NCBI GenBank assembly: GCA_017893485.1
Contig: CM030359.1
Span: 28,276,430 to 28,340,429 of the forward strand
Origin: Hemerocallis citrina
Lineage: Eukaryota > Streptophyta > Magnoliopsida > Asparagales > Asphodelaceae
Direction of reading: 5' to 3'
Length of the DNA: 64,000 nucleotides
Under the pieces are notes generated by a model, which saw nothing but the letters and a program-made list of their open reading frames with translations, did no database searches and was not told the origin of the DNA. Below are positions 48,430-61,800 of this stretch, piece by piece; within the stretch, counting starts at the first letter, position 1, and each line of letters opens with the position of its first letter. Position numbers and translations under genes: made by a program.

Positions 48430-49016
48430 AATGGAAATGACCAGACCATGTAATTCAGACACGACAGAAAAAACACATGACAGAAAAAGACTCTGAGAAT
48501 ACAATCGAAAATCACTGCATCAGGATTGGTAGTAAATTTTCGACTTTGAACCACCCTTAGTGAGTAGCCATCGGATTCACTTAACCAGGTAGTGAACATG
48601 ATGTCTTGAACTACCCTGGACTTTGATGTGAACCTAGACAACAACTATCACACAGTTTCATCTCCTCACAAAACTAGGTTCTCTTGTTGTGTTCATTTTG
48701 GCCATGAACAACCCTGATTAATCGTGAGTGAGCTTGGAGAATGTAGCATCTCTTCATTCTCCTAGAAACGGCCCCATTCCATACTCACAAGGCGATTGCT
48801 CATAAAGAGTATCCTGCCATACCCCACTTTTATTTCAAAAGCTATGAAAATCATAAAAAGCCAAGCTTATCCTAACGCTTTACAGACAGCACTGTTTTTT
48901 CATCCTAAGAGTGGGTTTGAGAATTTAATCTCCCAGTGCTCCCGTCGATTTAACAAGATTTAGTTGTTCCCTTCAACCTATATCTTGGGATCTCCAATTG
49001 CTATGTAGGGTTTCCA
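48430..49016 (-). other. Copia 3' internal non-coding region
   Basis: Between the RNase H remnant and the polypurine tract; no intact frame and no recognised domain. Confidence 0.6.
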
Positions 49017-49292
49017 TCAAGTATCCTCTTTTGTCATAGGCTTTAAACTCATTCCTCTTGATGATATCACAACTTGCTCTCGTGACAAACCTTTAGTAAA
49101 TGGATCTGCTAGGTTGTCGGCCGATTTTATATACTCTATAGAGATTATCCCATTAGAGAACAGTTGTCTAATAGTTTTGTGTCGCCTTCTGATATGATGA
49201 GACTTACCATTATACATACAACTTAGTGCCCTTGCTATAGCCGATTGGCTATCACAGTGTACACATGTAGCAGACACTAGTTTTTCCCACAT
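49017..49292 (-). pseudogene. Copia RNase H fragment
   Basis: Encodes VHCDSQSAIARALSCMYNGK, SHHIRRRHKTIRQLF and ADNLADPFTKGLSREQV, the C-terminal RNase H signature of copia pol. Confidence 0.9.
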
Positions 49293-49490
49293 GAGAATAT
49301 CCTCTAAAAAGTTTCGAAGTCACTCTGCTTCCTCTGCCGCTTTGTCAAAAGCAATAAACACAGATTCCATGGTGGATCTGGCTAGTAACGTTTATTTAGA
49401 GAATTTCATGACACAGCTGCACCACCAAGAGTGAAGACGTACCCACTTGTGGATTTTGAGTTCTTGGAGTTCGATATCTAGTTGGCATCA

Positions 49491-50537
49491 CTATGGCCTT
49501 CTAGTAATGTTGGATATCTGGTGTAATACAGCCCATAACTCTGAGCTCAAGTAGTTCAATACTCTAGAAATTCCTTTCCAGTGACTTCGTCCTGGATTAC
49601 TTGTGTAGCGGCTCAGTACATCTACTGAATATGCCAGGTCCGATCTTGTACAATTTGTTAAGTACATCAGACTGCCAATTACACGTGCATATTCCAATTC
49701 TGATATGTTGTCACTCGTATTTTTGAACAGGTGAAGACTGTAATCCACATGACTTTTGGCAGTCCCATTTGAGTAATTCTTGAATCTTTCAGGTACTTTC
49801 TCAGCGTAATGAGCTTGAGACAAAGTAATTCCCTCAGACATTCTGGAAACTTTGATTCCTAGTATGACTTCTGCAACTCCCAAATATTTCATATCAAACT
49901 TGCCACTAAGCATGCTCTTAGTTTGTTTGATAATGTCATTATTGCTCCCAATAATGAGCATGTCATCTACATACAGACACACCAGAATGTATCCATTGGA
50001 GTATCTTTGATATAGATACACTTATCATATTCATTTATTTTGAAACCATTTGACATCATCACATTGTCAAATTTTGCATGTCACTGCTTTGGAGCTTGTT
50101 TCAGTCCGTACAAGGATTTTACAAGCCTGCACACTTTGTTTTCTTGTCCAGAAACTACGTAACCCTCAGGTTGTTTCATGTATATTTCTTCTTCTAAATC
50201 TCCATTTAGAAATGCAGTTTTAACATCCATTTGATGTATTTTCAGGTTATGTAGAGCTGCAATAGCTATCAACATTCTTATGGAAGTTATTCTTGTGACC
50301 GGGAATATGTATCAAAGAAGTCTAGGCCTTCCTTTGCCTAAATTTTTGTACCACAAGTTTCGCCTTATGTTTCTCTATTAAACCATATGGTTTCAATTTT
50401 TGTTTGAAAATCCAATTGCATCCTAGAGCTTTACACCTAGAAGGCAAATCGACCAACTTACATGTATGATTTTGCATAATGGAGTCTATTTCACTTTTGA
50501 TTGCTTCCTTCCACATAGGAGCATCAGGCATAGACAT
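49491..50537 (-). pseudogene. Copia reverse transcriptase, broken frames
   Basis: Three open pieces in order: 50322-50537 (LGCNWIFKQKLKPYGLIEKH), 50081-50275 (QMDVKTAFLNGDLEEEIYMK and LYGLKQAPKQ with the first catalytic Asp) and 49491-50021 (LVCLYVDDMLIIGS with the catalytic YVDD, then GSLMYLTNCTRSDLAYSV). Frameshifts lie between them. Confidence 0.92.
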
Positions 50538-50872
50538 GGCTTCCTTGAATGTTATGGGCTCATTCTCTAATAGAAATGCCGTTACAAAGTCAAAACCAAA
50601 AGACTTTGATGTTCTAGCTCATTTACTTTATCTAGGCTCATCATTATCATGTTCTGGTTCATCAACCGAAGTGCTTCCATTCCCATGTTCACATGTACGT
50701 TTGGGATACGTAGCATCCTTGCACGAAAACACGTGTTTAAAGAATGAAGCATTCCTTGATTCCATTATTGTATTCACATGGATATCAGGTATATCTGATT
50801 TATATACCAAGAACTGATATGCACTACTGTTGTGTGCATAGCCTATGAATATGCAATCAATAGTCTTAGGTC

Positions 50873-51274
50873 CTATTGTGACTTGTTTTGATTAGATACT
50901 GTCACTTTTGCTAGACACCCCCACACTTTGAGGTATTTATACGAAGGTACGTTACCTTTCCACAGTTCGTATGGTGTCTTGCCAGTTTTCTTGTGAGGTA
51001 TTTTATTGAGAATGTAGTTGGCAGTCAGCAACGCTTCCCTTCCCCCCAACATGTTTTGGGGTAACCCAGAATTCAACAACAAGGCATTCATCATCTCCTT
51101 TAGAGTTCGGTTCTTGTGCTCGGCAGTACCGTTTGATTCAGGTGAGTAAGGAGTAGTTGTCTGATGAACTATTCCATGTTCAGAGCAGAACATATTAAAT
51201 AGGTGCATCATATTCTTCTCCTCTATCACTCCTAACGATTTTAATTGTTTTGCCAAGTTGATTCTCAACCTCAA
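50873..51274 (-). pseudogene. Copia integrase core fragment
   Basis: Encodes FCSEHGIVHQTTTPYSPESN and GTAEHKNRTLKEMMNALLL, including the region of the last catalytic acidic residue, then KTPYELWKGNVPSYKYLKVW. The upstream half of the integrase, with the zinc finger and first Asp, is missing. Confidence 0.9.
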
Positions 51275-51332
51275 GCTTATATTCCTTGTCCAAGCAGATG
51301 TGCTTGGTGGCCCCAGTGTTGTACCACCACTC

Positions 51333-51653
51333 TCAAGGATTGCTCCCCACCAGATTCACCTCTGATACAACAGTACAGAGATCCAGGTCAGAGAGACCGG
51401 TGGACAAGTTCTCAGCTATGTGTGCATGAGATTTTTCATTCCCTTTTGCCTGTCCAGTTCCAGCACGGTTGTTGTCCTTGCTGCAATAGTCAGAAATTTT
51501 GTGGCCCAACTTACCACACTTGGCATTTTCCAGCAAATCTCTTTGCTGCAGGTTTTTTGTTCGAGTCCTATGGCAAGAACTTTCTTTTTTTGCCCTTCTG
51601 TGTTCATGCTCCACCATGTTAGCCTTTTTTATGGACTGATTTTCATAGGACAT
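51333..51653 (-). pseudogene. Copia gag zinc-knuckle region
   Basis: Contains CGKLGHKISDYC, matching the second part of a CCHC knuckle (the first cysteine of the CX2C pair is displaced). It lies between the gag start and the integrase fragment; the protease is not recognisable. Confidence 0.65.
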
Positions 51654-51851
51654 GTCAGTTTTGCGATTCTCCTATTCGATCCGCAACCTGACAATGAGGT
51701 CTTCAAGAGACATCTCCTTTTGCTTGTGCTTGAGGTAGTTCTTGAAGTCTTTCCATCCAGGTGGAAGCTTCTCGATGAACGCTGCAACCTGGAATGGTTC
51801 ACACAGCGTCATGTTCTCTGCATCGATTTCATGCATTATCACCTGCAGTTC

Positions 51852-52274
51852 CTAGATTTGACTCACAACTGTCTTGGAGTCAACCATCTTGTAGTCCAGA
51901 AATTCGCCGACTACAAACTTCTTGGAGCCGGCGTCTTCTATTTTGTACTTCTTCTCCAAGGACCCACAGAATGACAGAAGTTTAGAAGTCTTGAAGACAC
52001 AGTAGACATTGTACAACGGGTCTACCAAGCTGTTCATGATGTAATTTCTGCAGAGATAACCACCCTGAGTCCATGAATCTATTACCGCAATGAAGTTTGC
52101 ATCCATAGGTGCCAACATCGGGGCAGATTCAGTAAGAAACCTATCCAGCTTCAAGGTGGTCAGGTAGAACTGCATCTTCCCTTGCCACTTCTTGAATCCA
52201 GTTCCATTGAACTTCTCTAGTTTTTCTCCCACAGTTATATGTGTGGGCAGAACGACCGTTTGTACCGCAACCAT
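51852..52274 (-). pseudogene. Copia gag N-terminal region
   Basis: Starts with Met at 52274; EKFNGTGFKKWQGKMQFYLT and ALxLDRFL-type text match copia gag (UBN2-like). The frame stops at 51852, before the zinc-knuckle region, so gag is broken. Confidence 0.85.
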
Positions 52275-52468
52275 TGTGCAGTCACATTTTGGGTCACTTG
52301 TGTTTGTTCACTGATAAGTCCACTGACGTTATCGTTCTATATGTTTTCCATGTTCTGAAACAGTTGCAATAGAACTGTTAGTTGTTTTGTTTTTCCGAAA
52401 TGCTAACAGTACCTGTAAATAATCTTCACAAAAATTGTTAGAATGGAGGAAAATTTTTGCTTTAAGAT

Positions 52469-52718
52469 TGTAGGAACATGAATTTCATAAAACAGGAAAA
52501 TGCTAACAATAATAGTGAAGAATTACAATTACAAGAAACAGAAGAAAAAACCATACAATACAATACAGAGTCGAGATTTTAGATCTCTGTCCTTAAACCA
52601 AAATTCGCCCCGTAGTATGACGGTGGTTGACGAATTGCCTTCACAGGATACAACTGTATTACCTTTCCCTGAAGAGCAACACCCTAACTTCAGAGATCTC
52701 AGCGAACCGGTGTTGTGT
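52469..52718 (-). repeat. Copia 5' LTR, interrupted
   Basis: Matches 47504-47755 (TAGGAACATGAATTTCATAA onward, ending ATCTCAGCGAACCGGTG). It is cut at 52718 where LTR A begins; the rest should lie beyond the window on the far side of that element. Confidence 0.88.
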
Positions 52719-53889
52719 TGTAACATCCCGTATAATTTATTTTTAATTAAAAATACATTTTTCAAGATTTTTGCACGTTCAATGCACGGGTAAACTTTAT
52801 TTTGGTTCAATCTTCTCAATAGTGTGTGCATGAATTTTTTTTTGTCTTTTAGCCTATTGAGATGAATGAATTGTTTTTTTTAAATCATACGAATGATTAT
52901 ATATAATAAATTATTTTATTGTATAAAAAAAATAATAAATAAATTTTTGTGTGCACGTGTGTGAGAGAGAGTGGGGTACAGTTGGACGTGAGTGGGCCGC
53001 ACTCGAGCGTACGTGTGAGTAGTGAGGGATCGTGGGGTGGTTTCCTTAACTGACTTTTGGATTTTTATATAAATATACACCCTTAGACTAAATCATTTCA
53101 CACTACCCAAAATCCATTTACTGTTAAACCAAAAAAAAAAAAAAACACCTAATCCCTATTGCCAAGAGCAATCAAGATAGAGAAGAAGGCACCGTGCTTG
53201 CGTTTGGCGACTTCGGATCTCATTTTGTGGCTTGATTTTGTGGAGTTCGGTGTCTCCGTTGAAGGCGGGATTATTTTAGTACTCTTCTAATAGGTGGGTG
53301 ATCTTGTGCTTTCTAAATGTAGGAAATGCATACTAGTAATATTAAATGAGTAGTATAGATTAATTGGATGGATAAATGTAGAATAGATCAATGCTATTGT
53401 ATGTGCTATGAATGATAGAAATTTTGTTGTGTTTAAGAAAGATAGTTGCCATCATGATAATTAGGAAGAAGAATATTAAACAATGAATTATTGCCATGAA
53501 TAAGTAGGCTTATTAAATTTGTGAATGTCGAATTTGATAACTCATATGACTATTGTTGAGACTTCCCTTGTAGTTAAAAATAAAATTTGTAGAGGAGTTA
53601 AATTGGGACATATAGATTTATAAAATTGATTGTAGTGGTACAAATTGTTATTTTACTCAAATTGATGAAATGCAATTACATATACACTAATGAGAGGACA
53701 TAAATCGAAGTATAGATTTAATGATTGAAATATAAGTTGGAAAATTCGTGAGTTACTGTTTGCAAGTAAACTCGGTATGAATGAGATAATTACAGTCCCT
53801 TAAGAAGTTTAGATTGACCTGTATGTTTGAGTTTTATGAAATTGACCAAGTGACGGTGCCGTATGAACAAAACCCTAGCCTCTGATCTC

Positions 53890-54155
53890 ATAACAGTGTA
53901 TGGGGTTGGACTTACTGGTTATCGGTTGAGCTTTAAGATCGTTACTGTAGCGCGCCTGTGGTCTTGGGTTGTGAGTTCGAAACTCGATAGTCCATTTTTT
54001 TTTGGTTTTCGGTTTTATTTAATTAACCCACAGATCGAGAGTGAATATGTAGGGGTTTCGGCCCTCCTCTGTGACAGTAAAGTCACATGGACTTACTAGC
54101 TAGTCGGAGCGCCATAGGGCGGTACTATAGCGCGGTTGGGCTTGGGTTCGAAACC
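53890..54155 (+). promoter_or_regulatory. tRNA-like B-box motifs in LTR A
   Basis: GTTCGAAAC at 53975-53983 and GGTTCGAAACC at 54145-54155, each about 40-70 bases after GACTTACTGGTTA / GACTTACTAGCTA. The second is a perfect RNA polymerase III B-box. The same pair occurs in LTR B. Function is inferred. Confidence 0.45.
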
Positions 54156-56744
54156 GGGTGGCCTCATTTTGGACTTTTTGGTGTTTTTGATATTTTGAAG
54201 AGGGTTTTAATGCAAATAAAATTTGGGAAAAATATCTAATATTCCTATAAAATGATATAGAATTTATTAAAAATAGATTCAGAATTTTTCATGTATATTT
54301 TGAGAAGTTAAAAAGTGAAATTGAGATAGAAAACAAGTTATTGACTTCAAAATTATTTATTTGAGAATATGACTTTTATTTCGAGAAGAAGAGAAAAATA
54401 TATGCCATGTTATGGGTTCTCTTGATGAGATCATATACTTGTTGTGAGTAAGATATACTTGATTGTGGTTTAAGAACTTATATGTGATTAAGTTCTTAAA
54501 TCAGATTTGAATCTATGCTGATGAGTTCATGAAAATAATTATTGCTTTTGAAAGATAGTGAATGGATTGAATTTTATGAATGATGCAAAAAATAAGACAT
54601 TGATTAAGTTAGGAATAAGTTAAAGATATGAATACCATGAGGTTAATACATGATTATTGAAGGGTATGTGTACCCATGAAATTCTAGTACGTGAAAGGTT
54701 GTGATCTAGAGGTTTAGTGAGACCCCGGGTACCGGTATTGTTGAATTAAATGATTGAGTTATTTTTTTGAGATATGGCTATGGAGCTATCTCGGTATTTG
54801 TGATTAAGTCCGGTAGGGGGAAAAGCTAACTCTAGGTGTGATAATTATTCATATCTTGAACTTAAGAACTAGGCACTAAGAGAAGATATAGTAGACTTGG
54901 GCAAACGTAAGTGGGGCACTCTATATAGTCGGACGGTGTACTCCGGGACTATGGAACCAGCCGGGCGGTGTACTCCGGGACTGAGGTTGCTTTGATGGAG
55001 ACGAGCTTTTATTTTAAATCCGGGACTATGCGTAGTCGGGCGGATAGTTTTCCGTACTCCGGTGTATATACGTATATCGGGGCTAGAGGGGCACTTGTGG
55101 GATGTTCACATGACGAGGAGTCTGTTATAACAGTCGGGCGATATACTCTGGGACTGGGATCCGCACTGTTGGAATGTCTAAACCATGATTTTATTACTGG
55201 GTAGTTTTCATGGCGAGGGATCGAACCCTTTTGTAACACCCCACATTTTTATTTTAATTAAAAATGCATTTTTCGATTTTTGCACGTATGATGCACATGC
55301 AAATTTATCCATCTCTTTTTCTTACTCTCATTTACTATTTTAGCATGCATAATCTTATTTAGCCTTTTTATCTAACCCATGGACCTAAAAGTTAAATTCT
55401 AGCCCATTAGATTAATTAAAAGGAGAGCCCACTAGAATAATTAGGTTAGTTAATTATAATGAAAGCTCATGGGACAAGCCCATTAATAAAATCTTATTTT
55501 AAGTTGTGCATGGACTCATACATGACATGTAACAACTTTTAATACACATTTTTAAAATCATAGGAATTGTATTCATTTTTGTACACGTGTGTGTGTGCAC
55601 TAGTGCAACCAAGAGAGGAGTAGGGTTGGCGGTTTTGAGTAGTGGGGAGAGAGAGGGTTGGGGGTTAGAGTTTTGAAGAGTTGAAAAGGAGTTAGAAAAA
55701 TGAAACGTTGAGTGGGTAATTAAGGAGAAAGTTATTAGGTGGAGATCTATGCAAATTAAACCCTCACATTGACCTATAAATACACTCTCATTTCTCCTTC
55801 TCTTGTCACACCTAAACTAAACACAAAAAAAAATAAAGAGTGGAAAAAGAAAGAGAGAAGAGAGTACCTTAGTGCTTTGGAGGCTTGCTAGGAGGAGAAG
55901 GACAAGGAGGTGCTAGTGGAGCTAGGAGCTAGGAGAGGTCTCTTCATTGTGATTTTTCATTCTTCATAGAGGTGGGTGATTTCTTACTTTCTAAATTGTA
56001 GAGAATGCATACTAAAAACTATAAGTGAGTAGTATAAGTTGATGTTGATGTGAAGTATGTAGATAAAATTCATGTAGTGTAGTATACTATGAATGAGAAT
56101 AGTCTTGTTGTGATTAAGTAAATAATAGATACCATGTTGATTAAAAAGAAGATTTTGACTAAAGAATTAATACTATGAATCATGTTAATATGCTTGTAAA
56201 TTTTTGTACAAGTTGAGTATATGAAAATTTGTTAGAGAGTCTCATATTCAAATTATGCCTTAGAATCATGATGACTAAGAAAGAAGAAAGAAAGCAAAAC
56301 AAAATTTGTTAGTGCCATGAAATGTACTGACTTATGTATATTATCATGTTGTATTTGAAAATATAAATTCTTGCATAAAAGAGGCTTTTTGTGAGATTCT
56401 CATGATTGAGAGGCATGTTGGTATTGTTATAAATTTTTAATTTGTATAAGTGAGAACATAAACTAGTTTTATAAATACAATACTTAAATTCAAGTTTTGA
56501 GAAAAATACAAGTCTATGTGTAAAATGAGAAGAGGAATTATTTAAAAATAGAAATATATTTTTTTAAATGAATTTGAAGTTAGTTGATTTTTGTTTTAAA
56601 ATTCATCTCAGTCAAGAGAAAATTTTATTTCAAAATCCTAAAAGATTGGATCTTTGGATAAACGAGTTTTGTGTGAAAAAGAACTAATTTCTGAATAGTA
56701 TGAACAAAAGTATATTAATACAACTCCCAAACAGAAATTACACT

Positions 56745-56977
56745 TAGACTTACTGGTTAGCCAGTGCAATATAGAGCACTGTTTGTAAGAGATCTTGGGT
56801 TCGAAACTTGATAGTCACATTAATTTTTTCTTCTTTTAATTAAATTCCGAAACTCGAGACTTGATTTATGAGCTTTTCGGCAAAAGCTTTTGACACCAGA
56901 GTCCATTGGACTTTATGGCTAGTGCGTCTGGGCTTTGGGCAACACTGTAGCTTGCGTGCAGTCCTGGGTTCGAAACC
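56745..56977 (+). promoter_or_regulatory. tRNA-like B-box motifs in LTR B
   Basis: GGTTCGAAACT at 56798-56808 preceded by ACTGGTTAGCCAGTGC, and GGTTCGAAACC at 56967-56977 preceded by GGCTAGTGCGTCTGGGC. Same arrangement as in LTR A. Confidence 0.45.
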
Positions 56978-56983
56978 CCTTGG

Positions 56984-57357
56984 CTGCATTTGGTTTTTTT
57001 TTTTGAAGTTTTCTGACTTTTCAATGGTTTTTAATAAGAATAAAATTTGGAGAAAAATACGAGAATTTATACAAAATGAAATGGAGTTTATTAAAAAGAA
57101 TCGTAGAATTTTCAAGTATATTTGAGATATAAAAATGGATATTTGAGATAGAAAAATGAATACTGTGACTGCATTTGTTTTTTTTTTTTGTTGAAGTTTT
57201 CTGACTTTTCAATGGTTTTTAATAAGAATAAAATTTGGAGAAAAATACAAGAATTTATACAAAATGAAATGGAGTTTATTAAAAAGAATTGTAGAATTTT
57301 TCAAGTATATTTGAGATATAAAAATGGATATTTGAGATAGAAAAATGAATACTGTGA
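56984..57357. repeat. 185-bp tandem duplication within LTR B
   Basis: CTGCATTTGGTTTT at 56984 recurs at 57169 as CTGCATTTGTTTTT. Both copies contain TCTGACTTTTCAATGG, AATAAAATTTGGAGAAAAAT and GATAGAAAAATGAATACTG, nearly identical. Confidence 0.93.
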
Positions 57358-60013
57358 CTTCAAAACTTATTAATTGAGAATAGAACTTTCTTTGGGAAGA
57401 AGAGTAAAATATTATTTTGTGAAGTGGTTTCTCTTGAAGAAATCGCACTCTTATTTTTATTAAAGAATATTTTGAAGTGAGACATTGTAAGAGCTTGAAT
57501 TTATTGATGAAATTTCATGTGATGAAATTGTGTTCTTGAAAGGAATGATTTGCTTATAAAGATTATGAATGAATAAATAGATCATGAATAGTGTCAAGAC
57601 TAAGAAAATGATTATTTTGTGGATAAGTGTTAATACAAGATATTGATCATTTGTGAATAAGTTGAAGATGAAAATATCTATGTTTAAGACATGTTTATTG
57701 AAGGGTATGTGTACCCATGGATTCTTGTACATGAAAAAGTTGTGATTTAGAGTTAGTGAGACGTCGGGTACCGGCCACTATTGAATTGAAAAGAGTTGAG
57801 ATATTTTGAGATATGGCCATAGAGCTATCTCGTATTTTGTTGATTAAGTCCGGTAGGGGGTAAGACTAACTCTAGGTATGAAAATTTATTCATGTCTGGA
57901 ACTTAAGAATTAGGTACACAAGTGAAGATGTAGTAAACCTGGACAAACGTAAGTGGGGCACTCTATATAGTCGGGCGGTGGATTCCGGGACTATAGACCA
58001 AGTCGGGCTGTAACCCCTGTTTTTCATTTTGTGTACTTCTGGAGTGTATTTTTTTTCGTTTGGTGTATTTTCTCTCTTGGATTTTTCTGGACCGTAAATT
58101 GGAGTTGTTTTCAATATATATTCGTTTTTTTTTCATTTTGAGCTCTTTGTGTTCGAATGATTGTCTCTTTTGTTTCGTTCTTCATTATTTTGTTCTTTCT
58201 TCATTTTGGTCTCGTTCTCTTTATTTTATTTTATTTTATTTGTGGGTGTTTGTGGCGGTAGTGATTTGCTTGTCCTATTTATCCCCAATCCTATCTGATA
58301 TCCTATACAAATTGTATCCTATTTTGAAGCCCAAATAAACAATCCTATTACTACTCCTAATTCCCCACAACCCAAATACCCATTAACCCAACTTGTGTTC
58401 TCAACCCTAATCCCCTTATATTTATACTCTCTAATCTCCCTCATCTAAACCCTAACCCTAATACTCATCCCCCTCCTATCCCGGCCTCCCCTCCTTCTTG
58501 CGCCGCACACAGCACCCGACGCCAGCCCCTACTCCCCTCCGGCCTGCCTTCACCCGAGCCCAGGCCGACCCCCCCTTCTCCGGCTGTGTACCCCAACCCG
58601 AGCAGCCCAACATCCCAAACCCGAGCCCCTTCACCTTCACCCTACTTCTGATTCTTCTCTTGGCCATCCCGACCACCTCACACCACCACTCAATCCCTCG
58701 ACTCTCTCTCTTGGTGTTCCCTTGTGGCCGCAAGCCACTATATTTCTCTCGCTTTTGGAGTTTTTGTTCGTGTGGAGATTTTCGCTATAGTTGCTTGGAT
58801 TCGTTGATTCATAGATTTTTGTTCGTGGGTTTTGCTCGTTACTCTTGGAGTTCATTTCCACTCCGATTTAAGGCAAGTAACTTGTACTCCAATTCATTTG
58901 TTTGATACAAGTCAAAAATACCACCTATAGTGTAGTTGGGTCTAGAGACGACTCTTGTTTGTGATATGCATGATGGGTTTTGTCTCTATTATGAAAATTT
59001 GACCATAAATGACTCACGACACAATATGAACATGAATTAACTTAGGATTTACCCGTTCTTGATTTTGATCATGTATGTGAGACCTTTTGAGATAATTTGG
59101 ATAATCGTTGAGAACCATGTGATAGTTTTGGTTTAGATATGTTAATAACCCCAATTCATGATGTTTGGACACTTTCTAGACTCGATTTCATGTTTGATTG
59201 TGTTTTGAACAAGTTTTGTATGATATATGTTGAGTTGTCGTTAAAGGGAAAAATCTGTATTTTGACGCTGATCTGTTTTGTTTGCTGTTTTGGACTGTCT
59301 TGAAGTTAGTAACTTAATTTCGGTATAAAACATGAGTTTTAGAGAATTTCGTCTATTTTCAAACCCCTCTGACCTTGCTTGATTTTGTTTTCGTATGACT
59401 GAGTTATAACTGTTTTACTACAGAGGTGTCGATCTTTTCCAGATTCTGTTTTTCGGTAATTTTGATGACAAATCATTTTAAAGAACTATGCTACATATAT
59501 TATTTTGATCCAAAACTTTGGTCAGTATTTCTTTATCTAGTTAGGGATTACCCAGAATTTTGGTGGATTTTATTGGTGAGTTTATGCATTGTGTCATGTC
59601 CGTTTATGAAAACTATACATGCTATATTTTGGTTACTGTTCTGTAAAGAATTATGTTTTCACCCCATTTCCTTTTACTGTATGAAAAATGTTCGTGAAAT
59701 ATGAAAGTTAATATATTTTGTCTATTTTCATCTCCCTTTGGCGGATTTGGATTTCGTTTCACGGCTTGCGAGATATTTCAGTTTTCGTACAGCAGTGTTG
59801 GGAATTCCAAATTTTCCAAAGTATCATTTCTTGATATTTTCAAATTTTGGTTGACTAAACTAATTTTACTGGAATATTATGAAAATTTATATTTTGATGC
59901 TGGACATATAGGGGAATACCCCATATTTTTCCTGAAATTTATTATGATTATTTCTTACTGTTTTCCTTTACTTGAATATAATTTACTGATTTCTAGCTGA
60001 ACGCATTTTTTGG

Positions 60014-60935
60014 TAGGGGTGGGCATCGATCGATATCCGACCTAATATAGACCATCCACCACCGATCTAAAGAAGATCGGTTTTTTAATTTTCTCATCCG
60101 CAACCAATCCGAACCTTAATTTGATCGGTTTCCATCCAATCCGATTAAGCTCGGATTGGATTGGATTGGATGGTCGGTTTAGCGTGCTACTTTTCACCTT
60201 CAACATCATTCATAAATTTGTTGAAATTTAAAAGATCAACTTCAATCAAACTTAAGAAACAACCTACTATTTGTTATTCAGAAATGAATTTAAAATGAAG
60301 ATTCATAAAACCACAAGTTGTTAAAGAATTTTGCACTAATTGTTTAAGATGATGGCGTTTAAATGAGTGAGATAAACTGCTTTTTCACTTGCATACTTCT
60401 GTAATCTTAGTTTATTATCATAAAAAAAACATCAATAACCATAGCTAATTGAATTTCAGTTGCAATAAAAAAAGATTTAGAAAATAATTTCTGCTCGACT
60501 TGATTAAAGTAACTACTAAATATTACATCAACTTTATGATTCAATTAAGTTGGGTCACACTGTAAATCAAGCATTTCTTAATAACATAACACATAGGATT
60601 ATGGAGAATCAAAACATAGGTAGAACAACTGCTCGGTTTGTATTAAAGAAATTAAAAAAGACTGTTTGTATCTCAAGGAAAATGAGAAATGTCTATTTGT
60701 ATATTCAAGAAATTAAAGGAGAACTATATATTTTATGGACTTATGCATAGAGGTATGGTCGGTTCGGTTTCATCGGTTATTTTAAAGCCTCATCCAACAA
60801 CCGAACCGATCCAATTGGTTATTGAAGATCGAGAACCGGTCCAATCCAAACCCCCGATTGGTTCGGTTAAAAACCGGTCGGTTCGGATTGGATTGGTTCG
60901 GATTGGTCGGTTCGGATAATAGTTGTCCATCCCTA
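60014..60935. mobile_element. hAT-like MITE (922 bp) nested in LTR C
   Basis: Ends TAGGGGTGGGCA and TGTCCATCCCTA are inverted repeats with two mismatches. Flanks TTTTTTGG (60006-60013) and TTTTCTGG (60936-60943) fit an 8-base duplication with one change. Subterminal regions are rich in CCAATCCGA / TCGGATTGG motifs (60105-60180 and 60775-60920). No transposase frame. Confidence 0.85.
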
Positions 60936-61659
60936 TTTTCTGGTTTAGATTCGGTTTTGAGTTGTGATTTTATGAAGCACTATATGGCTTATTTAAATTC
61001 GCTGAATTCGTGTGGAAGTCTATTTTCCAGATTCTTCGACGGATCTAGATTTGGATGTTTGTAGTTGCGGGAATCACTATTTTTGTACAATACTGTCTTG
61101 CTGTCCTGAATTAGAAAACTAGTTCTTTTACCCTGTTATATGTTATCTTGTACCTGTACTTGTTTATCTTGCACCCCGAACCTGATACGTGTTTATACCC
61201 TGTTATCCTTACTTTGTTTTGCACCACATACAAGCATGCCTGATTATAATAATAAATGACCAAGCCGGGGTTAAGGGAAAGATCTAGTAGTGGAAAATAT
61301 AGGAACGTGTACTTAGAAGAGGACTTGTGTCCTGCCTGCCTGTTATGTATTCATGAATACATGATTCGCGATCTTGTTTACCTGTACCTGACTGTATGCT
61401 TCCCTATAGGAAGATGTATTCGAAAGATAACCACTAGGTTATGCCTGTTTCCTGTACATGACTGCATACTTTCCTTAGGAAGATGTACTCGGAAGAGATC
61501 CACTAGGTTCTACCTGTTCCTGTTATCTATTATCCTATACCTGAGTACACTGCCCTATGGATTACGAATTCTAAAGCGAAACTGTTTGTTGTAGCAACCA
61601 TGTGTTATGTTTTTGGGGCGCATGAAGTGCTACCTAGATAGTAATAAAGCAAGACTTAA

Positions 61660-61800
61660 CATAACCTGATACCTGTTACATGATTACCTGTACTTGTACC
61701 TGTTACCTGTATACCTGTATATCTGATTACCTGTTACCTGTTACCTAATGCCTGTTACCTGTTTACCTGTTTACTTGACACTTGATACAAGTTGCCTGTA
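61660..61800. repeat. Irregular CCTGTTA-rich repeat
   Basis: Many close variants of TTACCTGTTACCTG within LTR C; low complexity, non-coding. Confidence 0.8.

Larger units (their letters stand above)
47504..52718 (-). mobile_element. Ty1/copia retrotransposon, decayed
   Basis: Element on the minus strand: gag near 52274, integrase, then reverse transcriptase and RNase H toward 49017, the copia domain order. The 3' LTR is 47504-48417; the tract atcccccacat (48418-48428) beside it is the complement of a polypurine tract. The 5' LTR begins at 52469 and is interrupted at 52718 by LTR A. The protease and the integrase N-terminus are missing or unrecognisable, and the pol frames are broken in several places. 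Clade not assigned. Confidence 0.9.

Noticed and set aside
56745..56977. Possible tRNA genes in LTR B
   Set aside because: B-box motifs are good but no cloverleaf with acceptor stem and anticodon arm could be drawn; kept only as tRNA-like motifs.
60550..60919. Plus-strand frames in the hAT-like MITE as a transposase remnant
   Set aside because: No hAT catalytic or dimerisation motifs; frames are short and composed partly of the repeated subterminal motif.
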